Assembly: GCF_022965755.1 (NCBI RefSeq)
Contig: NZ_CP095187.1
Span: 62,001-126,000 of the forward strand
From: Pseudoxanthomonas sp. F37
Lineage (GTDB): Bacteria > Pseudomonadota > Gammaproteobacteria > Xanthomonadales > Xanthomonadaceae
Direction of reading: 5' to 3'
Length of the DNA stretch: 64,000 nucleotides
Positions 63,522 to 64,000 of this stretch are shown one piece after another. Both the position numbers and the translations under genes were made by a program. Position 1 is the stretch's first letter; each line of letters begins with the position of its first letter. The notes beneath the pieces are model-generated. The model made no database searches and was not told the origin of the DNA. It saw only the letters and a program-made list of their open reading frames with translations.

Positions 63522-64000
63522 ATGACGCCAGCGCAGGACACCATCGTCGCCATCGCCACGGCTCCCGGTGCGGGGGGCGTCGGCATCGTGCGCCTGTCCG
63601 GACCCCGGGCGCAGGCGGTCGCGAAGACGATCTGCGCGCGCGCGCTGTCGCCGCGCCGTGCGCACCACGTGCGCTTCCGCGAGGGCGACGGCGGGACCAT
63701 CGACGATGGCATCGCGCTGTCGTTTCCCGGCCCGGCGAGCTTCACCGGGGAAGACGTGGTGGAACTGCAGGCGCACGGCAGTCCCGTCGTGCTGCAGCAG
63801 CTCGTCGCGCGCGCCTGCGCGCTCGGCGCACGGATGGCACGGCCGGGCGAGTTCTCCGAACGCGCCTTCCTCAACGGCAAGCTCGATCTGGCCCAGGCCG
63901 AAGCCATCGCGGACCTGATCGCCGCGGCCGACACCCGCGCCGCACGCGCCGCAAGGCGCTCGCTGGATGGCGTGTTCTCCGCGCGCGTGGAAGGCATCGG
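63522..64000 (+). CDS. mnmE: tRNA modification GTPase MnmE (5' part; 3' end outside window)
   Basis: MnmE with MnmG modifies the wobble uridine of certain tRNAs (mnm5/cmnm5). Only the first 159 residues are inside the window: the N-terminal tetrahydrofolate-binding domain [28 protein letters not shown], then [23 protein letters not shown] and [28 protein letters not shown], which are diagnostic. The GTPase domain would lie beyond the window. It follows yidC after its terminator, the usual neighbour. Confidence 0.95.
   Translation, partial: MTPAQDTIVAIATAPGAGGVGIVRLSGPRAQAVAKTICARALSPRRAHHVRFREGDGGTIDDGIALSFPGPASFTGEDVVELQAHGSPVVLQQLVARACALGARMARPGEFSERAFLNGKLDLAQAEAIADLIAAADTRAARAARRSLDGVFSARVEGI

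Overview
The window is 64 kb of GC-rich (roughly two-thirds G+C) gammaproteobacterial chromosome that spans the replication origin. The gene order mnmE-yidC-rnpA-rpmH-dnaA-dnaN-recF-gyrB, the tonB-exbB-exbD1-exbD2 cluster followed by pdxJ, FabV as enoyl reductase, a 442-residue DnaA and several palindromic intergenic repeats point to the family Xanthomonadaceae (Pseudoxanthomonas, Xanthomonas or a close relative). I cannot name the species from sequence alone. No rRNA, tRNA, CRISPR array, prophage or intact insertion sequence was seen.

Layout. 1-1.7 kb: three poorly known minus-strand genes, probably secreted or small. 1.7-10.5 kb: a translationally coupled recC-recB-recD operon (RecBCD). 10.7-15 kb: a complete mlaFEDCBA operon for retrograde phospholipid transport, interrupted by a palindromic repeat between mlaF and mlaE. 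15-20.2 kb: rmuC, a SUFU-domain protein, an amino-acid permease and fabV. 20.3-22.2 kb: one lower-GC gene (AlbA_2 + GHKL ATPase + winged helix) with five in-frame 21-bp repeats, the clearest accessory gene here. 22.2-25.5 kb: rlmI, a TerC/Alx membrane protein behind a yybP-ykoY (manganese) riboswitch, and a rhomboid protease. 25.7-33.6 kb: a TonB-dependent receptor, an AIM24-like protein, a patatin-like lipoprotein, an HD-domain protein, a small monooxygenase, an Lrp-type regulator divergent from phhA, and azurin. 33.8-38.1 kb: acnD and prpF of the 2-methylcitrate pathway with an SRPBCC gene between them. 38.2-43.4 kb: a two-component pair, a tandemly duplicated convergent junction, a DUF4010 membrane protein, fructose-1,6-bisphosphatase and a 2OG-Fe(II) oxygenase. 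43.5-47.8 kb: a deoxyribosyltransferase-like protein, a radical SAM protein, cardiolipin synthase, a small membrane protein and pdxJ. 47.8-53.9 kb: three exbD paralogues, exbB, tonB, a TPR protein, an M48 peptidase and a CPBP protease. 53.9-64 kb: the origin region.

How the genes work together. The TonB/Exb cluster would energise receptors such as the one at 25.8-28.1 kb. The Mla operon, cardiolipin synthase, YidC and the patatin-like lipoprotein all concern the envelope. The replication block carries DnaA boxes between dnaA and dnaN (candidate oriC) and three ParB-type parS palindromes within 1.4 kb, two of them inside recF, so initiation and segregation signals are clustered. The best leads for follow-up are the AlbA_2/heptad-repeat gene, the 249-bp tandem duplication that copied the 3' ends of two convergent genes, the parS cluster, the riboswitch and the third exbD.
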